In this document: piece by piece, positions 52,920 to 61,256 of the stretch
How positions within the stretch are numbered: the first letter of the stretch is position 1
Layout of the letters: each line of letters starts with the position of its first letter
Origin: Paenibacillus nanensis
GTDB taxonomy: Bacteria; Bacillota; Bacilli; Paenibacillales; Paenibacillaceae
Direction of reading: 5' to 3'
NCBI RefSeq assembly: GCF_003583765.1
Contig: NZ_QXQA01000007.1
Location: forward strand, 124,001 to 188,000
Length of the DNA: 64,000 nt
Program-made: the position numbers and the translations under genes
The notes under the pieces: generated by a model
Database searches by the model: none
What the model was told of the DNA's origin: nothing
The model's input: the letters and a program-made list of their open reading frames with translations, nothing else

Positions 52920-53648
52920 ATGATCGCGCATATCCCCGACGAGGATTTGCTTCCTAAAGAGGAAATCGTACTGCGTATTAGTCAGGCATTGGAGCAAAAG
53001 CTTCCTTTTTGCATGGTTCGCATTGGAGACGGTGAAAACTTCGTATTGGCTCAGGACTCTGTCTATACGATGGAGCATACGCTGGGGCAGCTTTGGGTAA
53101 AGGTAGCCAATCAAGGCAGGAAGGGGATCCGGTTTCCGAATATTCCGTTCCGCGACCAAATGGTAGAAGCGATCCGCGAGGCCGATATCGTCGGCGTACT
53201 GGCTAAAAATGATAAGGAGATTCGCGCCCATCCGACGCATAAGCGGCATTTGACCAATCAAATTTTTGATTATTTCCAGCTGGAGCCGAAAGCGCTGTGC
53301 AACGCGACGGTAAACCGCGAGCTGCTCTACCATAAGCCGTTCTGGGAAATGCTTCGGGAGCGGGAGGCGAGAGTCGCGCTGGTATCGCGATGGGCCGGCA
53401 GCGCCAAGCAGCGGTTAATTCGACCGCCTTACAACTTAAAGGTCGCCTTCTCCTTGCCATTCGAACGCAACCAAATGATGGAAGAGACGCTGAATTTTTT
53501 GGGTGAGCACAAGGATGAATACGATATCGTGCTGGCCTCCTGCGGTGTGAATGCCGTGGTGCTGTCGCATCAAGTGAAAAAACGTTTTGACAAAATCGGG
53601 ATCGATTTCGGCATCGCTTCTCAAATTATTTCGTCCGTCAAATTATAA
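52920..53648 (+). CDS. GT-D fold glycosyltransferase-like protein
   Basis: 242 residues, cytosolic. The MVRIGDGENFVLAQD motif near residue 35 matches the (R)xGDGE signature of GT-D fold (DUF1792-like) transferases, and NATVNRELLYH and VLASCGVNAVVLSHQ follow as in that family. The sugar and acceptor are unknown. GGAGGGAACG lies upstream. It follows thiO by 81 bp but has its own terminator; whether it belongs to the thiamin transcript is unclear. Confidence 0.78.
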   Translation: MIAHIPDEDLLPKEEIVLRISQALEQKLPFCMVRIGDGENFVLAQDSVYTMEHTLGQLWVKVANQGRKGIRFPNIPFRDQMVEAIREADIVGVLAKNDKEIRAHPTHKRHLTNQIFDYFQLEPKALCNATVNRELLYHKPFWEMLREREARVALVSRWAGSAKQRLIRPPYNLKVAFSLPFERNQMMEETLNFLGEHKDEYDIVLASCGVNAVVLSHQVKKRFDKIGIDFGIASQIISSVKL

Positions 53649-53660
53649 ATCGCTATGAAC

Positions 53661-53706
53661 AAAAAAACGATCTGAACGCATAAAGCGTCATTCAGATCGT
53701 TTTTTT
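53661..53706. terminator. Bidirectional terminator between GT-D gene and fabH
   Basis: 16-bp perfect stem: seven A then CGATCTGAA, paired with TTCAGATCG then seven T, plus an inner CGC/GCG. It serves both convergent genes. Confidence 0.95.
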
Positions 53707-53731
53707 GTTGCGCATGAAGAGCATTCCGCAA

Positions 53732-54742
53732 CTAAATGGTCCAGCGCATGATCACGCCAGCTTGCGTTAACCCGCCGCCGAACCCGTGCATCAGCAGCGT
53801 ATCGCCGGCCTTCACGCGGCCGTCCTTGACGGCATCGTCTAGCGCAAGCGGAATCGAAGCGGCCGATGTGTTGCCGTAGCGGCTTATGCTGGAGAGCGCC
53901 TGCTCCTCCCGAAAGCCGATTCGCTCGCATAACGCGTCGATAATCCGCTGATTGGCGTTATGCGGGATAAACCAGCTAATATCGCTCGGCTTCATACCGG
54001 CTATGTCAAGCAGCTTGCTTACGCCTTCGGATACCTGACTTAACGCCCAACGGTACACTTCTCTTCCATTCTGCACAAGCTTACGGTGATCCAAAATGCC
54101 GTATTCGCCGATCGTAGCGGATAAATTGCTTAAATAAACGTGGTGACCGCCGCTGCCGTCCGTATCCGAATATGCCGCCAGCATGCTGCCGGCGCCATCT
54201 TCAGCGGGCTCCAAGAGAACGGCGCCTGCTCCGTCGCCGAATAGAATGCAGGTCGTCCGATCTGTGTAATCGGTAATTTTTGTAAGAGCGTCCGCGCCAA
54301 CGATAAGAATTTTCCGGTACATGCCGCTAAGGAGCAGACTGTTTCCGAGCTGCAGGCCCGCGGTAAAGCCCGCGCATGCCGCCTGAAGGTCGATCGCTCC
54401 GCAGCTTTTGATTCCAAATCTGGCTTGCGTAAGCGCGGACATACTAGGGAATATGGTGTCCGGAGTCGAGGTTGCGACAATGATATAATCAACATCCTGC
54501 AGGGTTACGCCATACCTCTCCACCATGTCGTCGATGGCTCCCGCGATCAGATCGGACGTAAATTCATGCTCGGCTGCGGCCCGGCGTTCCCGGATGCCGG
54601 TGCGCTGCACAATCCATTCGTCGCTTGTCTCCACTAGCGTCTCCAGATATTCATTCGTTATCCTTCTCTCGGGCACATAAGTGCCGATTGCCGTAATGAC
54701 CGAATTGGATTTCAGTGCAGGTTGAACCGAATGATTCTCCAT
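53732..54742 (-). CDS. fabH: 3-oxoacyl-ACP synthase III FabH
   Basis: 336 residues. The catalytic triad is present: Cys123 in LQAACAGFT, His in FIPHNANQRI (about 258) and Asn in SRYGNTSAAS (about 289). It condenses acyl-CoA primers with malonyl-ACP, starting fatty-acid synthesis; in this group it often prefers branched primers. GAGGTG lies 8 bases upstream. A FapR-type operator precedes it. It stands alone, so it may be one of two FabH copies. Confidence 0.95.
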   Translation of the reverse strand: MENHSVQPALKSNSVITAIGTYVPERRITNEYLETLVETSDEWIVQRTGIRERRAAAEHEFTSDLIAGAIDDMVERYGVTLQDVDYIIVATSTPDTIFPSMSALTQARFGIKSCGAIDLQAACAGFTAGLQLGNSLLLSGMYRKILIVGADALTKITDYTDRTTCILFGDGAGAVLLEPAEDGAGSMLAAYSDTDGSGGHHVYLSNLSATIGEYGILDHRKLVQNGREVYRWALSQVSEGVSKLLDIAGMKPSDISWFIPHNANQRIIDALCERIGFREEQALSSISRYGNTSAASIPLALDDAVKDGRVKAGDTLLMHGFGGGLTQAGVIMRWTI

Positions 54743-54767
54743 AAGAATGACACCTCGCTTTTCATAT

Positions 54768-54784
54768 TTAGTACCAGATACTAA
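54768..54784 (-). promoter_or_regulatory. FapR-type operator upstream of fabH
   Basis: TTAGTACCAGATACTAA has perfect 6-bp arms TTAGTA/TACTAA, the layout of FapR boxes. It lies just downstream of the predicted transcription start (about 54790), so repression by blocking fits. A looser copy lies at 54788-54806. Confidence 0.65.
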
Positions 54785-54796
54785 TACTTGATACCA

Positions 54797-54825
54797 ATAG
54801 TACTGAATGTGCTGGCAAAAGTCAA
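54797..54825 (-). promoter_or_regulatory. Sigma-A promoter of fabH
   Basis: On the minus strand TTGACT (54820-54825) and TACTAT (54797-54802) with a 17-bp spacer. Confidence 0.7.
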
Positions 54826-54949
54826 TCGGAGATAGGTGGTGTCATATCAGTCTGGGAAAATGATTGCAGCAATGATGTAGATGAGCTAAAAATAATAATA
54901 ATAATACGGAATCGCTATGTGAGAATCCGCCATTTTGATATTGAATGCG
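54826..54949. other. Intergenic stretch without a recognised gene
   Basis: Together with the sites on either side this makes a 307-bp gap between fabH and the kinase gene. It contains an AT-rich run of AAT triplets near 54889-54907 and no open frame with a ribosome site. Confidence 0.6.
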
Positions 54950-55016
54950 CTGCCCTTTTAGGACATCGATATCTGCCCTTTCGTACATTTGACCGCGGTG
55001 GACATAGCGGTACAAT
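54950..55016 (+). promoter_or_regulatory. Promoter and tandem regulator boxes of the YdfH-like kinase gene
   Basis: CTGCCC-containing boxes start at 54950 and 54973, 23 bp apart; the second, CTGCCCTTTCGTACAT (54973-54988), abuts a -35 TTGACC (54989-54994). The -10 TACAAT is at 55011-55016, 16 bp on. The arrangement fits activation by the downstream regulator on its own operon. Confidence 0.6.
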
Positions 55017-55049
55017 GATAATGACCGGATTACAGAAAAGGGGCTGAAG

Positions 55050-56273
55050 ATGAAAGTAAACGAATTGCAATCCGAAAGACGTCTTTTTCATCAGAGCGGA
55101 GCAATATCCGATTCAAGAATTCCGCTTTTGATCTGGATTACGATCGATTTCGCCGTATCCATGTTTATGCTGCTGAGCGAAGACAACGATTACTGGATCA
55201 GGATCTTCTTTTTTACAGGCTTATTTGTTCTTCACGCTTCCTTATATTGGCACTCACCCGCGATGGTCGTGAAGAGGGCTTGGCTGTATTTCATAATGCA
55301 AGCTTCTATTATTTATACGGCTTCTGTTCTGGTTCCGGAAAGCGCACCGGCGGTGTTGATCGGATTATTTCCCGTATTGATCGGACAATGCGTCGGCGTT
55401 TATGATCAGAAAAAGAAATTAATCGCCGTCATGCTGGGCTGTTACGGTCTGGTGTGGTGTTCGGTATTCGTAACGGGCTGGATAGAGTCGGCCGTTGTTC
55501 TCATTCCGTTATTCGTCTTGATGAATGTGGTTGTCGTATCGTATGGCGTCCTGTTCTTTCGACAGGTTCACGCAAGACTTCGCACGCAAAGCTTTTTTGA
55601 GGAATTGGAGAGGACCCATCGCAAGGTTGAGGAACTAACCCTGGCGAACGAAAGACAGAGAATGGCTCGCGATTTACACGATACACTGGCGCAGGGACTC
55701 GCCGGATTATTGATGCAATTAGAAGCGGCGGATGCGTATTTGGATAAGGCGAACCCCGCGCGGGCGCAGGAAATCGTCAATAAAGCGATGGAGCGAGCAA
55801 GAACTACCCTGAGCGAGGCCAGGATGGCTATTGATGACTTACGGCTTAACGGAGGCGCCGATTCTCACTTTGCCGACCTCGTCCGAAATACGGTAGACAA
55901 GCTGACTGCCGGTACTCCTGTTGCAGTAACGCTGCACGCTCCGGAGGATTTGTCGTTGTCGGGCTACGTTATGGAGCATTGTCTCCATGTGATTGGAGAG
56001 TGCATCGCGAATACGGTCAAGCATGCGAATGCTTCAAGTATGCAGATAACAATAGAACAAGAGATATCATCAGGAAGCCTGCTGCTCCGCATACAAGACA
56101 ACGGAATCGGCTTTAATACCGAAACTATAGGCAGGCTCGCCGGGCATTACGGTCTTGTCGGTATTAAGGAACGTGTCCGTCTTCTGGGGGGAATGCTTGA
56201 CATTCACAGCGAGCCGGAAGCGGGTACGACGATCGAAATAAAGGTTCCTGGGAAAGAAGGAGTCATTACATGA
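55050..56273 (+). CDS. NarL-class histidine kinase, YdfH-like
   Basis: 407 residues. About five or six membrane segments fill residues 25-180 with no extracytoplasmic domain. A coiled coil and the HisKA_3 motif RQRMARDLHDTLAQGLAG follow, then an ATPase with ECIANTVKHANA and QDNGIGFN. AAAAGGGG is upstream. The stop overlaps the regulator start (ATGA). The set kinase-regulator-MMPL exporter matches Bacillus YdfH-YdfI-YdfJ. Confidence 0.9.
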   Translation: MKVNELQSERRLFHQSGAISDSRIPLLIWITIDFAVSMFMLLSEDNDYWIRIFFFTGLFVLHASLYWHSPAMVVKRAWLYFIMQASIIYTASVLVPESAPAVLIGLFPVLIGQCVGVYDQKKKLIAVMLGCYGLVWCSVFVTGWIESAVVLIPLFVLMNVVVVSYGVLFFRQVHARLRTQSFFEELERTHRKVEELTLANERQRMARDLHDTLAQGLAGLLMQLEAADAYLDKANPARAQEIVNKAMERARTTLSEARMAIDDLRLNGGADSHFADLVRNTVDKLTAGTPVAVTLHAPEDLSLSGYVMEHCLHVIGECIANTVKHANASSMQITIEQEISSGSLLLRIQDNGIGFNTETIGRLAGHYGLVGIKERVRLLGGMLDIHSEPEAGTTIEIKVPGKEGVIT

Positions 56274-56914
56274 CAAAACAGATTTTGATCGTAGACGATC
56301 ATCTGCTCGTTCGCGAAGGCTTAAGACTTATTATTGAAAGCAACGATGCCTACCAGATTGCGGGCGAGGCTGAGAACGGCGAGGAAGCGCTGCGGCTAGT
56401 GGATCAGCTGCAGCCGGATCTTATTCTAATGGATTTGAACATGCCCGTCATGACAGGACTCGAAACGATGAAGAGGCTGCGGGACAAAAAGATCGAAATA
56501 CCGGTTGTCATCTTGACGACTTACAACGAGGATGACTACATGATGCAGGGACTGGCGCTCGGTGCAAAGGGCTATTTGCTGAAGGATGCCAGCAGGGCAA
56601 CGCTGTTTCATACATTGGAATCCGCTTTGCGGGGAGAGACATTGCTGCAGCCTGATGTCGTTGAAAAGGTATTTGCCTCGCGGCAGGCGCCGGTACAAGC
56701 CTCAAAAAGCGGGCTTCCGGACTTGTCCGAAAAAGAGAAGCTTGTGTTGCAGGCTGCAGCGCGTGGATACCGAAGCAAAGAAATTGCATTCGATTTGGGC
56801 ATTTCCGAGCGTACCGTAAAAGCCCATCTAACCAGCATTTACAATAAATTAGGCGTTGATTCTCGTCCTGGGGCGGTTGCCATGGCCATAGAGCATGGGC
56901 TGATCCATCTTTAG
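56270..56914 (+). CDS. NarL-class response regulator, YdfI-like
   Basis: 214 residues. Receiver with DDH near the start and phospho-acceptor Asp in LILMDLNMPVMTG (about residue 54); LuxR-type HTH at about 150-205 (LSEKEKLVLQAAARGYRSKEIAFDLGISERTVKAHL). It probably binds the CTGCCC-type elements ahead of its own operon and of the MMPL gene. Confidence 0.92.
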   Translation: MTKQILIVDDHLLVREGLRLIIESNDAYQIAGEAENGEEALRLVDQLQPDLILMDLNMPVMTGLETMKRLRDKKIEIPVVILTTYNEDDYMMQGLALGAKGYLLKDASRATLFHTLESALRGETLLQPDVVEKVFASRQAPVQASKSGLPDLSEKEKLVLQAAARGYRSKEIAFDLGISERTVKAHLTSIYNKLGVDSRPGAVAMAIEHGLIHL

Positions 56915-56942
56915 AAATAATAAAAGGTCGTGCATGATGAGG

Positions 56943-56958
56943 CTGCCCGATCGTACAT
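56943..56958 (+). promoter_or_regulatory. Regulator box upstream of the MMPL gene
   Basis: CTGCCCGATCGTACAT shares 14 of 16 bases with the box at 54973-54988 next to the kinase promoter. A looser copy GGTCGTGCAT sits at 56926-56935, 23 bp before GATCGTACAT. It resembles the Bacillus YdfI repeat as recalled (GCCCRAAYGTAC). Confidence 0.6.
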
Positions 56959-56987
56959 AAGGGGGGGCCCTTATGTACGATTTTTTT
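56950..56987 (+). terminator. Terminator after the regulator gene
   Basis: Perfect 14-bp stem ATCGTACATAAGGG / CCCTTATGTACGAT with a G4 loop and seven T or more. Its left arm overlaps the regulator box. Confidence 0.9.
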
Positions 56988-57043
56988 ATAGGCGGAAGAC
57001 GTTACAATGAGGGCATACTCGCTAAGAAAGCAGGGATCTCATC

Positions 57044-59227
57044 ATGGCAAAATTGCTGTACCGCACCGGAGAGCGGATCTATCTCCATAAATTCAAGACG
57101 CTAGCCGCAAGTCTTATCGCATTGGTTATTGCCGCTGCGCTTGTACTTGGCTTAGGCGCCTCGTTTACGGGTGACATGTCCATTCCCGGAACGAAATCGG
57201 AGCTGGCTATGAAGGTGCTGAACGAGGAATTTCCTTCGCTGGAGAACTCGAACAACGGAAATATTCAAATGGTGTTTAAAGCGCCGGAAGGTGAAACGTT
57301 GGAGAGTGAAACCGTTCGGCAATCGCTACAGCAATTATTAGCTAAACTCAGCAGTGACGCCGACGTAGCGTCGATCGCCGGACCGTACGATAACCAGTCT
57401 TTGAGCGCGAACAAGGAGATCGGATACGCAACGATCACTTATAAGCTTGATGCAGGCGAGGTAGCAGAGACGTCGCTGGAGAAGGTGGAGGCTGCTGCTG
57501 AGGAAGCGCGTGCCTTGGGCATTCAGGCGGAGTTCTCCGGCAATATCGGTTCGCCGATTCCCGAGATCGGCGGTCTCTCCGAAGTCGTCGGAATCGTGGT
57601 CGCGTTCTTGATTTTGGCTTATACGTTCAGGTCGTTTCTAGTTGCAGGATTGCCGATTTTAACTGCCGTCATCGGACTGGGCATAGGGATTTTGCTGGTG
57701 CTGATCGGGACGAACATCATGGAAATGTCTTCTGTCTCGATTACGCTTGCGGTAATGCTGGGATTGGCAGTCGGAATCGATTATGCGTTATTTATAATAT
57801 CGAGGCATCGCCAAAGCCTGGCGGAAGGAAAAAGCGTTCAGCAATCGATTGCGATCGCTAACGCGACTGCGGGAAGCTCTGTTCTGTTCGCCGGCCTGAC
57901 AGTCATCATCGCGCTGCTGGGCCTGGCGGTTGTCCGCATTCCGTTTCTGACCACGATGGGCATTGCGGCTGCGATTACTGTCGCTGCGGCGATTGCTATC
58001 GCGATCGTGCTAGTGCCGGCCATGCTTGCCATTGTGGGGGAGAAGGCAAGACCGAAATCAAAAAAAGCGGGTTCAAGAGGCGAAAAATCCAAGTCCACTA
58101 ACCGGTGGGGAAAAACCGTCGTCAAATACCCGCTGCCGATAGCGGTCGCGGCAATCATGCTGCTCGTACTCATCAGTTTGCCCGCACTGAAGCTGGAAAC
58201 GGGGCTGCCGGATAATGGCTTGAAATCGGAAGAAACAACGGAAAGACGCGCATACGATTTGCTTGCCGAAGCGTATGGTCCCGGCTATCACGCTCCGCTT
58301 GTTGTCGTTGTCAAAGCAGAACCTGCAGCGGGCGGCGCCGCGACAGGCGATCGAATTGGCGACGCCGTCAAGGGGCTGGGGGCTATTGATAATATCGCGA
58401 CGATAACCGAACCTATCCTGAATCAATCCGGAGATACGGCCATCGTTAATGTTATTCCCGGAACAGGTCCGCACAATAGTAAAACAAAAGACCTTGTGCA
58501 AAATATTCGGGAATATGCGGGTACGATAGCGGAAGCCGGCTCGGTTGAGTTGATGGTAACCGGAATGACTGCGGTTAATATCGATATTTCGGATAAGTTG
58601 AACGAGGCACTGCCTCAATTTGCGTTACTCATCGTTGGACTAGCTTTTATTCTTCTTGGTATCGTGTTCCGTTCCATATGGATCCCGATTAAGGCGGTGC
58701 TTGGTTATCTCTTGACGCTGACCGCGACGCTAGGTTTTATTGTTTTTGTTGTCCAAGAGGGCCATTTGGCAAGCTTCTTCGGCATCCCGGAAGCAGGACC
58801 GGTTCTCAGCTTTTTACCGGTACTAACCGCGGGAATCCTATTTGGACTCGCAATGGATTATGAGGTGTTCCTCGTTAGCCGGATGAAGGAAGAGTATTCG
58901 CGAACCGGCGACGGTCGGAAGGCTGTGCTCGCCGGGATGGCAAATAGCGGCAGCGTCGTAAGCGCGGCGGGCCTTATTATGGTCGTTGTATTCGCGAGTT
59001 TCATCTTTGTCGAGGATACGATGATTAAATCGATGGGGCTTGCGCTGGCATTCGGTATTTTTGTTGACGCCTTTATCGTGCGCATGATGATTGTACCTGC
59101 CATAATGACTCTAATGCCTCGCGCAGCCTGGTATTTCCCCCGCTGGCTCAATCGCATCACGCCGAAAATCGACGTTGAAGGTGAATCGATCCATAAGGTG
59201 CAGCAGGCAGCGGAAGCCCCTAAATAG
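57044..59227 (+). CDS. MMPL/RND-superfamily exporter, YdfJ-like
   Basis: 727 residues with two repeats of an extracytoplasmic domain followed by membrane helices (about 12 in all). The proton-relay region motif GLAVGIDYALFIISRHR in TM4 and its partner GLAMDYEVFLVSRMKEE in TM10 are typical of MMPL proteins. It likely exports a lipid or amphiphilic compound. A TACAAT -10 is at 57003-57008 but the -35 is poor, consistent with activator control. CAGGGA lies upstream. Confidence 0.92.
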   Translation: MAKLLYRTGERIYLHKFKTLAASLIALVIAAALVLGLGASFTGDMSIPGTKSELAMKVLNEEFPSLENSNNGNIQMVFKAPEGETLESETVRQSLQQLLAKLSSDADVASIAGPYDNQSLSANKEIGYATITYKLDAGEVAETSLEKVEAAAEEARALGIQAEFSGNIGSPIPEIGGLSEVVGIVVAFLILAYTFRSFLVAGLPILTAVIGLGIGILLVLIGTNIMEMSSVSITLAVMLGLAVGIDYALFIISRHRQSLAEGKSVQQSIAIANATAGSSVLFAGLTVIIALLGLAVVRIPFLTTMGIAAAITVAAAIAIAIVLVPAMLAIVGEKARPKSKKAGSRGEKSKSTNRWGKTVVKYPLPIAVAAIMLLVLISLPALKLETGLPDNGLKSEETTERRAYDLLAEAYGPGYHAPLVVVVKAEPAAGGAATGDRIGDAVKGLGAIDNIATITEPILNQSGDTAIVNVIPGTGPHNSKTKDLVQNIREYAGTIAEAGSVELMVTGMTAVNIDISDKLNEALPQFALLIVGLAFILLGIVFRSIWIPIKAVLGYLLTLTATLGFIVFVVQEGHLASFFGIPEAGPVLSFLPVLTAGILFGLAMDYEVFLVSRMKEEYSRTGDGRKAVLAGMANSGSVVSAAGLIMVVVFASFIFVEDTMIKSMGLALAFGIFVDAFIVRMMIVPAIMTLMPRAAWYFPRWLNRITPKIDVEGESIHKVQQAAEAPK

Positions 59228-59643
59228 GGCTTCGGCATTAGCATGGTATGATGAAGGTATTATTAGACTGTCTCAAGCTCCGCTTTCAATATTTTTGGAA
59301 CGATCAATTTCAAACTCTGATGGGCGGCATCGTTCGGACCTTGAAGGCTTAAGTTCCATTGGAAATAATCTGTATATCCAAGGGGGCGAGTAAAAGCCGA
59401 TATTAAACAAACATTTATAGCAAAGGTTCAGAAATGCTTTAGTTAAGAATCAACATTTTCAACGTAAGTACATTTTATGATACTTTAATCAACACACTCC
59501 CAGATTTGACGATATTATCAAGGGAACTCGACTTCACGGCAGGATCGCTATGGCCGATTACGACACCTTCTATGAAAAAAACTGCAGTTAACTATACGAG
59601 GAGCTGTCGCATTTATGCGGCAGCTCTACGTGGTTTATGGCGG
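59228..59643. other. 416-bp gap with possible gene remnant
   Basis: No convincing gene. On the minus strand at about 59575-59480 a short frame reads IEGVVIGHSDPAVKSSS then LDNIVKSGSVLIKVS before a stop, which looks like the last 30 residues of a degraded gene. On the plus strand a 33-codon frame from 59252 (MKVLLDCLKLRF) lacks a ribosome site. A 12-bp hairpin GAGCTGTCGCAT / ATGCGGCAGCTC lies at 59601-59626 beyond the regulator stop. Confidence 0.35.
59601..59626 (-). terminator. Hairpin downstream of the second YesN-type gene
   Basis: 12-bp stem with one G-T pair and a TT loop, 18 bp after the stop on the minus strand; no T tract follows, so it is a weak or Rho-independent-like terminator only. 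Confidence 0.45.
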
Positions 59644-61245
59644 TCATGACTTGTTCCGATATTCCTGAGGCGTGCTACCATAATGCCTCTTAAAGATCTT
59701 TATGAAATGAGGAGCCGCGAGGAAACCGAGCTCGGAGCTGATTTCGGCAATTTTCATTTCCGTGTTTTGAAGCAGATACGCCGCGCGTTCCATCCGAATC
59801 CGGTAGAGAAGATCGCCAATGGTTTCGCCCGTGGCGCTCTTGTATACTTTAGACAAATAGACTGGATGCAAGCCTACGTGATCGGCGACGGTCTGCAGCG
59901 ATATGCCTTCGGCAAGATGTCCCTGTATATAGGTTCTAACCTTGGACGCGATCTGTTGGTGCGAATCCTCCAACTGTTTCGATGCTATCGCTTTTAGTGA
60001 AACTATGATTTTGTCCGCCCATTCGAAAATGCGCTGTCTGGACAGCTGGCTCTTCTTGCGCAGAAGCAAATCGAATTCTTCGCCGAGGGTCTCCTCGATT
60101 GGCAGCCCTTCGGAAGCCATGATGGTCGTAAAGGAAGAGGACAAATAGAGAAATACGGCGAGCAGATGATCACGGGAGGGCTCGGTGGACGGATCGTCCA
60201 GCACCAGCATTTTGCTGATCTTGACTGCCGCTTCATCCCAGCTCCCCGACTGCAGCAATACCGGAAGCAGCGGCGGCTCATACAATTGGATGACGTTTGA
60301 ATCTTCGGGCTGGACGGGATTGTCTTCAACCGTGATGAAATAGCTTTTATTTTTCCCGACGTTTCGATTGATTGCGGCTACAGAGGCTTGATAAGAATCC
60401 GCTACTTCTGAAGGGAATGTGCCGATTTTGCTTAAACAAACGGATAATGAGCCTTTTAAATATTTGTGCACGTGATTCTGAAGCTTTATCGCGTAGGAAT
60501 CCGCCCGGACAAGCCCATCAGCAGCTCTGCTTTTGATTAGAAAGACCAAGTAGCCTTGCTCGGTGACGCAATGCCACAGCTCGAACAGCTCTTCGAATAC
60601 TTCTTCCGCAATGTTGCTGACGGCGTATTCAAGCAAGGAGAGGGAGTGCAAGTCGTATCCGGAAAAATCCTCTTCCAGCCGAACGACCATCATCAAGTAC
60701 GGGTCACCTAATCGGAAGGAAACGTCAATCATGTCGAGCCGCTCCTCCAGCCATTTCGGTTCAATCGGCTTGTTCTGAAGCAAGTCGCTCAGCAGTTGGT
60801 TCCGCAGCAACGGCATATTGGCATGAAGAGTATGTTTGATCCGTTGATAGGAGCTGATCTCCGCCCATTCTTCTTCAATATCGACAATCGCTTTGCGCAC
60901 CGCGTCAATTAACTCTCCAATGTCCACGGGCTTCAGCAGGTAGCCAAGCGTCTGGTGTCGAATCGCTTTCTGGGCGTACTCGAATTCATCGTGCCCGGAC
61001 AAAATGATGCTGCGGAATTTGCTCGACAGACTGCGCATATGCCCGATAAGCTCGAGTCCATCCATTTCCGGCATGCGTATATCGGTAATCATGATATCGA
61101 TCGGCACCTTCTCCGCAATCTGCAGCGCTTCCTCTGCCGAGTAGGCAAGATGGACTTCCTCAATGCCATGCTCTTCCCAGGGGATCGTAAGCGCTAAGCT
61201 TTCGACAACCGACGCTTCGTCATCCACGATTAATAAATGATACAT
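59644..61245 (-). CDS. YesN-type response regulator (second)
   Basis: 533 residues. Receiver at 1-120 with phospho-acceptor Asp55 (IMITDIRMPEMDG), a long middle region of about 290 residues, and an AraC-type double HTH at about 430-530 (ISLQTVADHVGLHPVYLSKVYK). The start at 61245 has TTAGGAGGA 6 bases upstream. It follows the kinase gene by 11 bp. Confidence 0.92.
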   Translation of the reverse strand: MYHLLIVDDEASVVESLALTIPWEEHGIEEVHLAYSAEEALQIAEKVPIDIMITDIRMPEMDGLELIGHMRSLSSKFRSIILSGHDEFEYAQKAIRHQTLGYLLKPVDIGELIDAVRKAIVDIEEEWAEISSYQRIKHTLHANMPLLRNQLLSDLLQNKPIEPKWLEERLDMIDVSFRLGDPYLMMVVRLEEDFSGYDLHSLSLLEYAVSNIAEEVFEELFELWHCVTEQGYLVFLIKSRAADGLVRADSYAIKLQNHVHKYLKGSLSVCLSKIGTFPSEVADSYQASVAAINRNVGKNKSYFITVEDNPVQPEDSNVIQLYEPPLLPVLLQSGSWDEAAVKISKMLVLDDPSTEPSRDHLLAVFLYLSSSFTTIMASEGLPIEETLGEEFDLLLRKKSQLSRQRIFEWADKIIVSLKAIASKQLEDSHQQIASKVRTYIQGHLAEGISLQTVADHVGLHPVYLSKVYKSATGETIGDLLYRIRMERAAYLLQNTEMKIAEISSELGFLAAPHFIKIFKRHYGSTPQEYRNKS

Positions 61246-61256
61246 AAAGAATCCTC

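Noticed and set aside
54889..54907. AAT triplet run as a microsatellite
   Set aside because: Only five or so units, too short to call a significant repeat.
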